This document shows, piece by piece, positions 63,879-64,000 of a stretch of DNA of 64,000 nucleotides. The notes under the pieces are model-generated. The model was not told the DNA's origin and searched no databases. It saw nothing but the letters and a program-made list of their open reading frames with translations. Each line of letters starts with the position of its first letter. Position 1 is the stretch's first letter. A program made the position numbers and the translations under genes. The stretch is taken from contig CACVKW010000964.1 in the NCBI GenBank assembly GCA_902749685.1, positions 17,802-81,801 on the forward strand, written 5' to 3'. The stretch comes from Olavius sp. associated proteobacterium Delta 1. Lineage in GTDB: Bacteria; Desulfobacterota; Desulfobacteria; Desulfobacterales; JAFDCJ01.

Positions 63879-64000
63879 GGGTATTGGCTATCAGGTATTG
63901 ATTTGGTGGCCTTGCGTAACTCATTTTATATGGCCCTTGCGGGTGATATATTAAAAATCAAACCCATTCCTTAAAACCAATACCCAGTACCAGATACCGA

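Noticed and set aside
1..64000. pylT, pylS or other tRNA genes
   Set aside because: I looked for T-loop and acceptor patterns and for aminoacyl-tRNA synthetase motifs. None was convincing in this window, though reading by eye can miss a tRNA.

Overview
The window looks like a chromosomal segment of a Gram-negative, anaerobic deltaproteobacterium (Desulfobacterales-like). Evidence is a 2-oxoacid:ferredoxin oxidoreductase, a tolC/ftsE/ftsX/envC/ctpA/yibQ-type operon, two MoeA-type molybdopterin genes, several radical SAM enzymes, YkgJ-like and DUF362 proteins. At the right edge are two methylamine methyltransferase genes, each interrupted by one in-frame TAG at the position where that family carries pyrrolysine. 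Placement is by gene content only; no rRNA or tRNA gene was found.

Layout. 1-7.7 kb: gene tail, membrane zinc-ribbon/TPR protein, KorAB-type oxidoreductase, 7TM-HD phosphodiesterase, FHA protein. 8-12.6 kb: large hybrid histidine kinase and a B12-binding radical SAM protein. 12.7-19.4 kb (minus strand): cell-envelope operon from a TolC-like protein through FtsEX, an EnvC-like activator and an S41 protease to a YibQ-like deacetylase. 19.5-29.9 kb: pyrE behind an attenuator-like leader, dnaJ-queD, a transporter, two moeA genes, then a DEAD-box helicase flanked by a near-perfect 45-bp inverted repeat with heptanucleotide arrays, and a methyltransferase. 30-35.1 kb: amrS, a transporter, and an amidohydrolase-DUF362 pair behind a sigma-54-type promoter and a short terminated leader. 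35.2-53.4 kb: housekeeping and accessory enzymes, two of which (AsmA-like and sulfotransferase) carry single-base frameshifts. 53.5-60.1 kb: a transporter, then a markedly GC-rich sugar ABC transporter and SMP-30 lactonase operon that looks horizontally acquired. 60.1-64 kb: an ATPase remnant, a cold-shock gene with a candidate leader RNA, and the mttB-mtbB pair.

Main discovery. mtbB (60881-62287, TAG at codon 358) and mttB (62333-63799, TAG at codon 328) read as full-length Pyl-containing dimethylamine and trimethylamine methyltransferases. At the same time TAG is the ordinary stop of about 14 of 47 genes here, so amber decoding is probably conditional or leaky rather than a wholesale reassignment. 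No pylT, pylS or pylBCD gene is visible in the window.

Intergenic DNA is unusually rich in short inverted words (ATCCAGC/T heptamers, ATATCGAAT and ATATTGAAT words, small GAA-loop palindromes) scattered over several loci.
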